A stretch of DNA of 64,000 bases from Clostridium bovifaecis (GTDB lineage Bacteria; Bacillota; Clostridia; Clostridiales; Clostridiaceae). Position numbers and translations under genes: made by a program. This document shows, one piece after another, positions 43,441 through 51,384 of the stretch (position 1 is its first letter; every line of letters begins with the position of its first letter). The notes under the pieces were generated by a model. It was not told the origin of the DNA and did not search any database. It saw only the letters and a list, made by a program, of their open reading frames with translations. The stretch covers positions 1,333,249 to 1,397,248 of the forward strand of contig CP046522.1 in NCBI GenBank assembly GCA_009738435.1, read 5' to 3'.

Positions 43441-44820
43441 ATGATTACAAGTTTAAATGAAGGAACATCTAAGGATGAAGTTTTTATTGAGAGCATCTTA
43501 AGTGATTTATCGAAGATTGCTGAAAAGAATAATGTAATTAATCCTGAGTTCTATAAAAAGTATGATGTTAAAAGGGGACTCAGAAATGAGAATGGAACAG
43601 GGGTATTAGTAGGTCTTACAGAAATAGGAAATGTACATGGCTATATAATAGAAGATGGAGAAAGAATACCAGATAAAGGAAAGCTAACATATAGAGGAAT
43701 CGATATAGAAGCAATGGTAGATGGATTTCAAAAGGAAAGTAGATTTGGATATGAAGAAGTATGCTATCTTCTTTTGTTTGGAGAGCTTCCTGATAAAAGC
43801 AAACTAGAAGAATTTAAGTATATTTTAGGAGAATACAGATATCTTCCAGATGGATTTACTGAAGATATGATATTAAAATTCCCAAGCAATAATATAATGA
43901 ATAAGTTGCAAAGAAGCATTCTAGGAGCATACTCATTTGACAGCAATCCAGATGATACGAGTATTAAAAATATATTAAGACAGAGTGTAGAGTTAATTGC
44001 AAGATTTCCTACTATGATAGCTTACGGATATCAAGCAAAAGCGCATTATTACAATCATCAAAGCTTATTTATTCATTCTCCAAGGCCAGAGCTTGGAACT
44101 GCGGAAAATATACTTCATATGATAAGGCCTGATAATTATTACAGTAAAACAGAAGCAGAAACATTAGATTTAGCCTTGGTAATCCACGCAGAGCATGGAG
44201 GAGGTAACAATTCAGCTTTTGCAACGCACGTAGTATCATCTACTGGCACAGACACATATTCTGCCATAGCTGCTGCAGTAGGTTCATTAAAAGGGCCTAA
44301 GCATGGAGGGGCAAATATAAAGGTCATGGAAATGATGAAGGATATAAAAGCCAATGTTAAGGATTGGGAAAGCCTGAGTGATATAAAAGAATATTTGATA
44401 AAGATTTTAAGTAGGAAAGCTTTTGATAGAACAGGGCTAATATATGGTATAGGTCATGCCATTTATACTTTGTCTGACCCAAGAGCTGTGCTGCTCAAAA
44501 AGAAAGCATTAGAGTTGGCTGAAGAAAAAGGGAGATTGGAGGAATTCAACCTCTATAAAAACATTGAAGATATATCAGTTGCAATTTTCCGGGAGATAAG
44601 GAATACTCCTATAGCAGCTAATGTGGATTTTTATTCAGGTTTTGTGTATGATATGCTAAATATTCCTTGTGAATTGTATACTCCTATTTTTGCAGCATCA
44701 AGAGTAGCAGGCTGGTGCGCTCACAGAATTGAGCAAGTAGCAAGTGAACCTAGAATAATAAGACCTGCATACAGGAATGTTAAGGATAGGGAAGAATATT
44801 TACCTATGAAAAAGAGATAG
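43441..44820 (+). CDS. gltA: Citrate synthase
   Basis: The 459-aa protein has the three catalytic parts: H-A-E-H-G-G-G-N-N-S, G-I-G-H-A-I-Y, and D-F-Y-S-G (aspartate), with G-P-K-H-G-G-A-N as substrate loop. It condenses acetyl-CoA and oxaloacetate to citrate. A related 2-methylcitrate synthase cannot be excluded. I take ATG 43441, with GGGGG before it; ATG 43426 lacks a ribosome site. It is a single gene followed by a terminator. Confidence 0.9.
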   Translation: MITSLNEGTSKDEVFIESILSDLSKIAEKNNVINPEFYKKYDVKRGLRNENGTGVLVGLTEIGNVHGYIIEDGERIPDKGKLTYRGIDIEAMVDGFQKESRFGYEEVCYLLLFGELPDKSKLEEFKYILGEYRYLPDGFTEDMILKFPSNNIMNKLQRSILGAYSFDSNPDDTSIKNILRQSVELIARFPTMIAYGYQAKAHYYNHQSLFIHSPRPELGTAENILHMIRPDNYYSKTEAETLDLALVIHAEHGGGNNSAFATHVVSSTGTDTYSAIAAAVGSLKGPKHGGANIKVMEMMKDIKANVKDWESLSDIKEYLIKILSRKAFDRTGLIYGIGHAIYTLSDPRAVLLKKKALELAEEKGRLEEFNLYKNIEDISVAIFREIRNTPIAANVDFYSGFVYDMLNIPCELYTPIFAASRVAGWCAHRIEQVASEPRIIRPAYRNVKDREEYLPMKKR

Positions 44821-44849
44821 GTTTTAAGCCTTGTTTCAATGAATATTAG

Positions 44850-44891
44850 ACTAAAAAGTGAAGGAGAGTTTCTTTACTTTTTAGTTTTTTT
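44850..44891 (+). terminator. Terminator after citrate synthase
   Basis: ACTAAAAAGT (44850-44859) pairs with ACTTTTTAGT (44876-44885), followed by TTTTTT. Confidence 0.8.
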
Positions 44892-44941
44892 TATGAAATT
44901 TAATTCTAGGTTAAACCGCACATGAAAACTTATTAAAGTGT

Positions 44942-44980
44942 TTGTAATTTCACAAATATTATGGCATAATATTTGTGAAA
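44942..44980 (+). promoter_or_regulatory. Promoter covered by a 14-bp palindrome (probable operator)
   Basis: TTGTAA (44942-44947), a 17-base spacer and CATAAT (44965-44970) form a vegetative promoter. A perfect inverted repeat, TTTCACAAATATTA (44948-44961) and its complement (44967-44980), lies across the spacer and -10. A repressor bound there would block transcription of the secreted-protein gene. Confidence 0.6.
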
Positions 44981-45054
44981 GGTTAGCTGTACTTCCACAA
45001 TGTTCCACTAAGTCTGACCATAAGTTTAAAAATATGCATTAGGGGGAAATTAAA

Positions 45055-45504
45055 ATGAAAAAACTAACAAAATCAATTTTAACATTAATTTTAACATTAT
45101 CACTATTTACTTCACTAGCCTTAGTAGCTTACGCTGAAGACGTAAATAGTGATGTATATTATAACGAAATTGTAGTTATGGTTAATGATGCTAATAGCAC
45201 AATACAAAATAAAATAGATGAGGCAGTAAGACAAGCAGATATGTTAACACTAGCATATAATAAAGCTTTAGCAGCAATAGAAGGCACAGGTAATTACCAA
45301 GATAAATCTTCAGCAATAAATCAAGCATATAATTATGGATTAGATGCAATAGAAGATAAATTAATTAAAGAAACAAACGAAATATCCGATAAAGTTATAG
45401 AAGAAGCTGGAGAAAAAGGGGTTATAGTTCAATGCGAACTTGTGCCAGTACAATTAGGTGATAGAGTTGTAATGGTAGATCCATTAATAATAATTAACGG
45501 CTAA
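45055..45504 (+). CDS. Secreted protein of unknown function (149 aa)
   Basis: A clear signal peptide (K-K-L-T-K-S-I-L-T-L-I-L then L-A-L-V-A-Y-A) is followed by a mainly helical region (residues about 30-120) and a short hydrophobic end (V-V-M-V-D-P-L-I-I-I-N-G). No cysteines outside one, no lipobox. No family recognised. AGGGGGAAATTAAA precedes ATG. The c-di-GMP phosphodiesterase gene follows by 44 bases and may be in the same operon. Confidence 0.65.
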   Translation: MKKLTKSILTLILTLSLFTSLALVAYAEDVNSDVYYNEIVVMVNDANSTIQNKIDEAVRQADMLTLAYNKALAAIEGTGNYQDKSSAINQAYNYGLDAIEDKLIKETNEISDKVIEEAGEKGVIVQCELVPVQLGDRVVMVDPLIIING

Positions 45505-45548
45505 CTTAAATTCTATGAAGAGCAACATATAAGTCTAGGAGGAACAAA

Positions 45549-46457
45549 ATGGATGGCTTACATTTTGGATTAGGGAATAAGTGTATAGAAAAGGTTACTC
45601 AAAATGCAGGAAATCTCAGTTTGTTAGCTAAAGGCGGAGAAACTGAGGTTATGCTTGAAAATATAAAATCTCAAGAGTTTTTTTGTATAGAGCCATTAGA
45701 AAATAGTGAAATTATGGAGTTTTTTTACATATTAAAAGGGTCAATCCTATTTCAAGAAAATGAAAAAAATACGATTTTAGAAGGTGGAGATTACTTTTAT
45801 GTACATAATATTAAAGAAACTGCTCATTTTTACGTGGTAGACGAAGTTACATTAATATATGTATGCAGTAAGCCTATATTTCAATATCTTAGTGATAGGA
45901 TGAGAAAAGTAACTGAAATGATAACTTTAGTTGAAAATAAGGATATTTATACCTTTAATCATGGAAAAAGAGTTAAAGATTATTGCATGAAAATAGGCAA
46001 AAGGCTAGGATTTTCGAAGGAAAGACTGGAAGTCTTAGGGTTTGCATCTCTCTGCCACGATGTAGGAAAAATAAATGTACCTGATGAGATATTAAATAAG
46101 CCTGGAAGATTAACAGATGAAGAAATGGATTATATAAAAAAACATCCTCAGGATGGGGCTGATATAGTAGAAAAAGGATTTTTGCATCCAACTTATAAGA
46201 TTATTCAGCAACACCACGAAAGACTAGATGGCTCGGGGTACCCTTTAGGATTAAAAGATAAAGATATTTTATTAGAGGCGAAGATAATTGCAGTGGCTGA
46301 TACATATGATGCTATGACTACAGATAGGGCATATCGAAAGGGAATGGATACTATGGTTGCTGTAAATGAACTTAGAAGGCTAAAGGGGATACACTACGAT
46401 AAAGAGGTTGTAGATACTTTTGAGCAGGTTCTTAAAGAAGAAGGAATGATAGAATAA
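45549..46457 (+). CDS. Cupin/HD-GYP c-di-GMP phosphodiesterase
   Basis: The 302-aa protein starts with a cupin-like barrel (about 1-110; E-F-F-Y-I-L-K-G-S-I-L-F, L-E-G-G-D-Y-F-Y). An HD-GYP domain follows: F-N-H-G-K-R-V, C-H-D-V-G-K-I-N-V-P, K-K-H-P, Q-H-H-E-R-L-D-G-S-G-Y-P and A-D-T-Y-D-A-M. It should cut c-di-GMP to GMP with two or three metals, under control of a ligand in the cupin part. AGGAGGAACAAA precedes ATG. It could remove c-di-GMP made by the two GGDEF proteins in this window. Confidence 0.85.
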   Translation: MDGLHFGLGNKCIEKVTQNAGNLSLLAKGGETEVMLENIKSQEFFCIEPLENSEIMEFFYILKGSILFQENEKNTILEGGDYFYVHNIKETAHFYVVDEVTLIYVCSKPIFQYLSDRMRKVTEMITLVENKDIYTFNHGKRVKDYCMKIGKRLGFSKERLEVLGFASLCHDVGKINVPDEILNKPGRLTDEEMDYIKKHPQDGADIVEKGFLHPTYKIIQQHHERLDGSGYPLGLKDKDILLEAKIIAVADTYDAMTTDRAYRKGMDTMVAVNELRRLKGIHYDKEVVDTFEQVLKEEGMIE

Positions 46458-46495
46458 ACTTATGTTTATAACATAGGTGATGTTGTAAAACATAT

Positions 46496-46530
46496 AAAAT
46501 AAGCCATTCTATATAGAATGGCTTATTTTA
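46496..46530 (+). terminator. Terminator after the HD-GYP gene
   Basis: AAAATAAGCCATTCTAT and its complement pair perfectly over 17 bases (46496-46530); a T-run is in the distal arm. Confidence 0.85.
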
Positions 46531-46574
46531 GCATTTATAAGGCTGTTTTTTCAATTTACATCAAAGTAATTTGT

Positions 46575-46828
46575 TCACCAAACTCCTATAAGTATCATAA
46601 TGAAGCAAATTACATGATAATATGCAAAGGTTTCTTTTAAGAAGATAACTCCACCAAGAATAGATACTATAGTAGAAATATTAGAAAAAACAGAAGACTT
46701 TAATACTTACATTTTGAGCTTTAGTTTTATACTCTTTTAGAAAATAAGTGGACATTATAGCAACTACTATAGGAATAAGTGCTATCATTATACCAGTCTC
46801 AGAAGAAGCGATTCTAATCTCAAAATAT
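46575..46828 (-). pseudogene. C-terminal fragment of an EamA-type transporter
   Basis: On the minus strand pieces read S-L-L-Y-F-E-I-R-I-A-S-S-E-T-G-I-M-I-A-L-I-P, V-V-A-I-M-S-T-Y-F-L-K-E and, in another frame, S-I-L-G-G-V-I-F-L-K-E-T-F, then a stop. This is the second EamA repeat with a frameshift. The first half is missing. The rest of 46531-46910 holds nothing further. Confidence 0.55.
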
Positions 46829-46910
46829 AATAAAGAACATATTTTAGAGTCATACTATTTTTATTATTAATAGAATTTATTATGATTTTATTTTACGGAG
46901 GAGAAAAAAT

Positions 46911-47117
46911 ATGGAGCAAAATATAAGCCCAGAAATCTTAGATAAGCTAACTAAGGTATGTCTTTGCAAAAGCGTAACTAGAGCTAAGATAAAGCAGGCA
47001 ATAAAAGATGGAGCGAATACTTTTGAAAAAGTACAAGAGGCTACAGGAGCAGGAACAGGCTCTTGTGGTGCAAAAAGATGTAGAGAAAAGATAGAAGAGC
47101 TTATAAGAGAAACTTAA
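46911..47117 (+). CDS. BFD-type [2Fe-2S]-binding small protein
   Basis: The 68-aa protein has C-L-C-K and, 28 residues later, G-S-C-G-A-K-R-C, the four-cysteine pattern of the bacterioferritin-associated ferredoxin domain. Such domains bind a [2Fe-2S] cluster and often aid other enzymes. ACGGAGGAG precedes ATG; a terminator follows at once. Partner unknown. Confidence 0.85.
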   Translation: MEQNISPEILDKLTKVCLCKSVTRAKIKQAIKDGANTFEKVQEATGAGTGSCGAKRCREKIEELIRET

Positions 47118-47118
47118 T

Positions 47119-47163
47119 AAAGAGCAAATAAGTCATTTGTGAAATGATTTATTTGCTCTTTTC
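47119..47163 (+). terminator. Terminator after the BFD gene
   Basis: A 20-bp stem (47119-47138 with 47142-47161), starting AAAGAGCAAATAAGTC, carries a T-run at its end. Confidence 0.85.
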
Positions 47164-47191
47164 AGTTGTTAAAGTTTGTACTTATTATTAA

Positions 47192-47431
47192 AAAATAGTT
47201 CTTATAACTTTAATAAATTCAATATTAGCGGCACTTATTAAACAAAAGGCAATAGATCCAAGCAAAGTAACTAACGTATTTATATTCTTAGGAACTCCAA
47301 TAATAGCCGTTGGATTAGGGGTAATAGGAGCTATTTATGGTTTAGCAGGAAAAATGAATAGACAAGACGTTATAAATGAAATGGAAAAGGGAATAAAATC
47401 AGCAGGTATTATGTGTTCTTATTTATTCTAA
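47192..47431 (+). pseudogene. Internal fragment of a GntP-family permease
   Basis: The frame reads A-A-L-I-K-Q-K-A-I-D-P-S-K-V-T, then F-L-G-T-P-I-I-A-V-G-L-G-V-I and D-V-I-N-E-M-E-K-G-I-K-S-A-G-I, a stretch from the middle of GntP proteins, ending early with a stop at 47431. No start. It lies just before the IclR regulator and Entner-Doudoroff genes, so it may be an old gluconate permease. The gap 47432-47671 has only a half operator (ATACGAAA at 47555). Confidence 0.55.
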
Positions 47432-47671
47432 AGCTATGCATTAAATGTTAAATGTGTATTTGGTATTTCGATTTTGGATTTAGCTATTATGAAATATATC
47501 TAAATCTAGTATTTGAAAGAATTAATAGTTTTAAATTTTTATCTGTAGTACAATATACGAAAATAGAAGTTATTGACTGGTAATGGAGAGTGTAAGTGAA
47601 ATACATATTTAATTATAAAAAAATTATGATATAATTAATTGAAATAAAACACATTAGAGAGGAGGCAGAAA

Positions 47672-48433
47672 ATGCAGGAGATAGTACAATCCGTAGATAG
47701 ATCCCTTTCTATACTAGAAGTGTTATCTGATTATGAAGATGGACTTGGCATTACTGAAATAAGTGAAAAGGTGAAGCTGCACAAAAGCACTGTGCATAGA
47801 TTACTAGCTACATTGATATATAAGGGATATGTGGAGCAAGGGTATGAGACAAACAAGTACAAATTGACTTTAAAGCTATTTGAACTTGGAAATAAAAAAG
47901 TAGAGAAAATGGATTTGGTTACTGTAGCAAGGCCATATCTAAAAAAGTTAGTTGAAAAGACTAATGAAGTGGTGCATTTAGTTGTAAGTGAAGGTACTGA
48001 AATCATCTATGTAGGAAAAGAGGAATCACAAAATACAATAAGAACTCATTCGAGAATAGGGTATAGAAGACCGCTTTACTGTACTGCTGTAGGTAAGTCT
48101 ATTTTATCTTATATGAAAGATGAAGATGTGGAGGACATATGGAATAAAAGCCATATAGAAAAGCTTACAGAATACACCATAACTAATTTTGAAGAGTTAA
48201 AAAGATGCTTAAATGAAATAAGAAAAAAGGGATATGCTGTAGATGAACAAGAAAATGAAATTGGAGTAAGATGTGTAGGAGCTTCAATATTTAATCATAA
48301 AGGAGAAGTATGTGGGGCTATAAGTATTTCAGGTTCTACAATCAGCTTGACGGAAATAAAACTAGAAGAATTTTCAAAGCTTGCAATTGAATATGCAGAT
48401 AAAATATCTAAGGAACTTGGCTACAGAAAATAA
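47672..48433 (+). CDS. IclR-family regulator (KdgR-like)
   Basis: The 253-aa protein has the winged HTH at its start (L-G-I-T-E-I-S-E-K-V-K-L-H-K-S-T-V-H-R-L) and the IclR effector domain after residue 80 (E-V-V-H-L-V-V, L-Y-C-T-A-V-G-K, R-C-V-G-A-S-I-F). IclR members of the KdgR type respond to 2-keto-3-deoxygluconate. GAGAGGAGG precedes ATG. Just downstream lie KDPG aldolase and KDG kinase, whose promoter carries a fitting palindrome, so it probably represses them. Confidence 0.85.
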   Translation: MQEIVQSVDRSLSILEVLSDYEDGLGITEISEKVKLHKSTVHRLLATLIYKGYVEQGYETNKYKLTLKLFELGNKKVEKMDLVTVARPYLKKLVEKTNEVVHLVVSEGTEIIYVGKEESQNTIRTHSRIGYRRPLYCTAVGKSILSYMKDEDVEDIWNKSHIEKLTEYTITNFEELKRCLNEIRKKGYAVDEQENEIGVRCVGASIFNHKGEVCGAISISGSTISLTEIKLEEFSKLAIEYADKISKELGYRK

Positions 48434-48545
48434 TGTAGCTTGGTTCTTTTTTATTTTAAAGAAATCTATAATAGTAAGAATTTTAAAGAATAATATATAA
48501 GAAGGGTTAGAAGTTGATAACCTTAAAATATAAAAAATATTTGTT

Positions 48546-48574
48546 TTGATATACGAAACTATATTTTGTATAAT
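48546..48574 (+). promoter_or_regulatory. Promoter of eda-kdgK with overlapping palindrome
   Basis: TTGATA (48546-48551), a 17-base spacer and TATAAT (48569-48574). An imperfect palindrome, ATACGAAAC ... ATTTTGTAT (48551-48571), fills the spacer; the half-site ATACGAAA also occurs before the IclR gene. Probably the IclR operator. Confidence 0.7.
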
Positions 48575-48610
48575 GAAATCAATAATGTGAATACATAGGA
48601 GGAAAATTAA

Positions 48611-49264
48611 ATGATAGAAAAATTGGATACTTTAAAAAGAATCACTGATGTAGGGGTAGTTGCAGTTGTTAGAGCAGATAATGCTGATATGGCTGAGAAA
48701 ATATCAAAAGCTTGCATAGAAGGTGGGATACCTGCTATTGAGGTAACTTTTACAGTTCCTAATGCAGATAAAGTAATTACATCTTTAAAAGAAAAATTTA
48801 CAAAAGAAGAGCTAATAGTTGGAGCAGGTACAGTTTTAGATAGCGAAACAGCTAGAATTGCGATACTTGCTGGAGCTCAGTATATAGTTAGTCCGGGATT
48901 TGATTTGGAAACAGCTAAACTTTGTAATAGATACCAAATTCCTTATATGGCAGGTTGTATGACTATAACTGAGATGATAAAGGCCATGGAAGCTGGGACA
49001 GATGTAATAAAATTATTCCCAGGGAGCGCATACGGACCAAGTATAGTTAAAGGAATAAAAGCGCCGCTTCCACAAGTACCTATTATGCCAACAGGTGGAG
49101 TTGATATAAACAACGTAGCAGAGTGGATTAAAAATGGATGTGTTGCAGTAGGTGTTGGTGGAAAGCTTATTGAAGGAGCTAAGACAGGAAACTACGAGGA
49201 GATTACTCGTTTATCAAGAGAGTTTGTGAATAAAGTTAAAGAAGCAAGAGAGAACTTAGCTTAG
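48611..49264 (+). CDS. eda: KDPG/KHG aldolase
   Basis: The 217-aa protein has G-A-G-T-V-L-D, S-P-G-F, and V-I-K-L-F-P-G with the Schiff-base lysine, then M-P-T-G-G-V. It cleaves 2-keto-3-deoxy-6-phosphogluconate to pyruvate and glyceraldehyde-3-phosphate, the last step of the Entner-Doudoroff path. TAGGAGGAAAA precedes ATG. Operon with kdgK, 11 bases on. Confidence 0.95.
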   Translation: MIEKLDTLKRITDVGVVAVVRADNADMAEKISKACIEGGIPAIEVTFTVPNADKVITSLKEKFTKEELIVGAGTVLDSETARIAILAGAQYIVSPGFDLETAKLCNRYQIPYMAGCMTITEMIKAMEAGTDVIKLFPGSAYGPSIVKGIKAPLPQVPIMPTGGVDINNVAEWIKNGCVAVGVGGKLIEGAKTGNYEEITRLSREFVNKVKEARENLA

Positions 49265-49275
49265 GGGGAAAAGAT

Positions 49276-50298
49276 ATGAGTAAGAAGGTTGTAACTTTAG
49301 GTGAATTAATGCTTAGATTATCTACACCTGATTATAAACGTTTTGTTCAAGCTGAATCATTTGATGCTGTTTATGGAGGGGCAGAAGCAAATGTAGCTGT
49401 ATCTATAGCAAACTTCGGATTAGATGCATACTTTGTGAGTAAATTTCCTAACAATCCAATAGGAGAAAGTGCTCTAAATTCTTTGAAAAGATTTGGAGTT
49501 AAAACTGATTATATAGCTAGAGGTGGAGATAGGCTAGGTATATATTTCTTTGAAAAAGGGACCTCCATAAGGCCTTCAAAGGTTGTATATGATAGAGCAA
49601 ATTCTGCTATGGCTACAGCGGATCCGGAAGATTTTGATTTTAATGAGATATTTAAGGATGCTGACTGGTTTCACTTTTCGGGGATTACCCCTGCTCTAGG
49701 AGAAAAAGGGATAAAGATTGCACAAAAGGCTGTAGAAGCTGCAAAGCAAAATGGTGTTAAAATAAGTTTAGATTTAAACTATAGAAAACAACTTTGGGGA
49801 ATCGAGGAATTTGAGAAGGTTATGCCTGGTCTGCTGCAAGATGTAGATGTATGCTTTGGATGGTTGAGTAGTGTAGAAGAAAAGAAGGATGAATACCATG
49901 TAGCTGACTTTGCAAAAGAAGGAGTTCAGATTGACAGATTTGAAAATATTTTTGGCAAAATGATAGGTAAATTTAACATAAAGTATGTAGTAACTACTAT
50001 GAGAGAAAACTTTTCGGCTTCTCATAACGCTTTATCTGCTCTTATTTATGACGGAAAAGAAATATATAAATCTAAGAGATATGATTTTACTATAGAAGAT
50101 AGAGTAGGTGGTGGAGATGCTTTTGCAGCAGGGCTAATCTATGGATTGGTTATGGGAAAAGACCATAGAGAAGCTCTTGAATTTGGAGTAGCTGCTTCTG
50201 CTTTAAAGCATACTATTGGTGGAGATGCTAATTTAGTAACTGTTGATGAAGTCATGGATGTTGTAAATGGAAATACATCAGGAAGTGTTAAGAGATAA
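49276..50298 (+). CDS. kdgK: 2-keto-3-deoxygluconate kinase (PfkB family)
   Basis: The 340-aa protein has Y-G-G-A-E-A-N-V-A near the start, the sugar-contact region, and R-V-G-G-G-D-A-F-A-A-G with the catalytic aspartate. It phosphorylates KDG (from a sugar-acid dehydratase) to KDPG for Eda. AGGGGGAAAAG precedes ATG. It thus completes a half-phosphorylative Entner-Doudoroff path with the dehydratase at 51385. Confidence 0.93.
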   Translation: MSKKVVTLGELMLRLSTPDYKRFVQAESFDAVYGGAEANVAVSIANFGLDAYFVSKFPNNPIGESALNSLKRFGVKTDYIARGGDRLGIYFFEKGTSIRPSKVVYDRANSAMATADPEDFDFNEIFKDADWFHFSGITPALGEKGIKIAQKAVEAAKQNGVKISLDLNYRKQLWGIEEFEKVMPGLLQDVDVCFGWLSSVEEKKDEYHVADFAKEGVQIDRFENIFGKMIGKFNIKYVVTTMRENFSASHNALSALIYDGKEIYKSKRYDFTIEDRVGGGDAFAAGLIYGLVMGKDHREALEFGVAASALKHTIGGDANLVTVDEVMDVVNGNTSGSVKR

Positions 50299-50374
50299 GC
50301 AGATACTAAAACTTTAAACTTAATAGAGTTATTTCACTTTGTGGCATTCTTTACCTCTAAAAGGAGAAGTCTAC

Positions 50375-50403
50375 AAGACAATGTAATAAATATACAGTAT
50401 AAT
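50375..50403 (+). promoter_or_regulatory. Promoter of the FadR-type regulator
   Basis: AAGACA (50375-50380), a 17-base spacer and TATAAT (50398-50403), with the same hexamers as the NamZ promoter. Confidence 0.55.
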
Positions 50404-50450
50404 ATATTAAAAACAAAGCTTATAATATACTTATACTAGGAGAGAAAAGC

Positions 50451-51125
50451 ATGAAAGTAAGAACGAGTGATATTGTATTTAAAGCCATTGAAGAGAAAAT
50501 ATTTAGTGGTGAGTGGAAGTCTGGTACTAAAATTACCTCTGAACCACAATTAGCAAAAGAACTTAATGTAAGCAGAATATCGGTTAGGGAAGCTATAGAA
50601 AAGATGGTAGCTTTAAGTATACTGATAAAAAGGCAGGGTGAAGGAACCTTTGTTAGTGATTTATCTACTTCCACCTATCTAAATAATCTTATACCTATGC
50701 TTACTTTAGATAAGTATGACTATATGGAAATCTTAGAGTTAAGACTAGTTATGGATGTTGAAAGCGCTAGATTATGCGCTATAAGATGCAGTGAAGATAT
50801 AATAAAAGAATTAGAAGAAGCTTATAGTGAAATGCTGCAATATGAAGGAGATATGGAAAAGTTTACAGAAAAAGACTTAAAATTCCATATGAAGATAGCA
50901 GAAGGCACACAGAACTCATTGATTATAAAAATAAATGAGATGTTAAGAGATATACTTAACTATCATCAAAGAGGGTTATATCATACACTGGGGCCGGTTG
51001 GAGGAATTAAGGAGCATAAGTTTATACTAGATGCTATAAAGAATAGGGACGCTGAACTTGCTGGAATATTTGTAAAAAGGCATATAGAAAGAACTATAAA
51101 AGAATTAAAAGATATACAGCGCTAA
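50451..51125 (+). CDS. GntR-family regulator, FadR/FCD subgroup
   Basis: The 224-aa protein has a winged HTH (I-T-S-E-P-Q-L-A-K-E-L-N-V-S-R-I-S-V-R-E-A-I) and an FCD effector domain with the metal-type residues in F-H-M-K-I-A, H-Q-R-G-L and H-K-F-I-L. FCD regulators commonly respond to sugar acids and keto acids. GGAGAGAAAAGC precedes ATG. It probably acts at the fitting palindrome 51263-51277, before the dehydratase gene. Confidence 0.88.
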   Translation: MKVRTSDIVFKAIEEKIFSGEWKSGTKITSEPQLAKELNVSRISVREAIEKMVALSILIKRQGEGTFVSDLSTSTYLNNLIPMLTLDKYDYMEILELRLVMDVESARLCAIRCSEDIIKELEEAYSEMLQYEGDMEKFTEKDLKFHMKIAEGTQNSLIIKINEMLRDILNYHQRGLYHTLGPVGGIKEHKFILDAIKNRDAELAGIFVKRHIERTIKELKDIQR

Positions 51126-51157
51126 ATAGAAACTACATACACCTAAATTGATGAATT

Positions 51158-51192
51158 AAACCATTTATGCATTATGCATAGATGGTTTTTTC
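51158..51192 (+). terminator. Terminator after the FadR-type regulator
   Basis: AAACCATTTATGCA with TGCATAGATGGTTT, 3-base loop, followed by TTTT. Confidence 0.75.
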
Positions 51193-51231
51193 GCTTTATG
51201 AAACTCATTTTCACAAAGCGAATAAAAGCTG

Positions 51232-51277
51232 TTGACAAAGAAACGATTTCAAATTAAAATATACTTGTAATACAAGT
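51232..51277 (+). promoter_or_regulatory. Promoter of the dehydratase-permease operon with GntR operator and cre-like site
   Basis: A perfect TTGACA (51232-51237), a 17-base spacer and TAAAAT (51255-51260). The palindrome ACTTGTAATACAAGT (51263-51277) follows at the start site and fits the TTGT-N3-ACAA type of FadR-like operators. GAAACGATTTC inside the spacer resembles the core of a CcpA site. Confidence 0.7.
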
Positions 51278-51384
51278 TGAGGCTAAAAGTTATATTTTTC
51301 ATGAAAATTTTGCGCAATCCTCAAAAAACAATAACAATTATATCAAAATGTGTCATACAAGTACTCGGAGAGGATGATTAAAAA

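Noticed and set aside
44961..44979. Sigma-54-like TATGGCATAATATTTGTG
   Set aside because: It resembles the two real promoters, but the invariant GC of the -12 box is GT, and a vegetative promoter and palindrome explain the site better.
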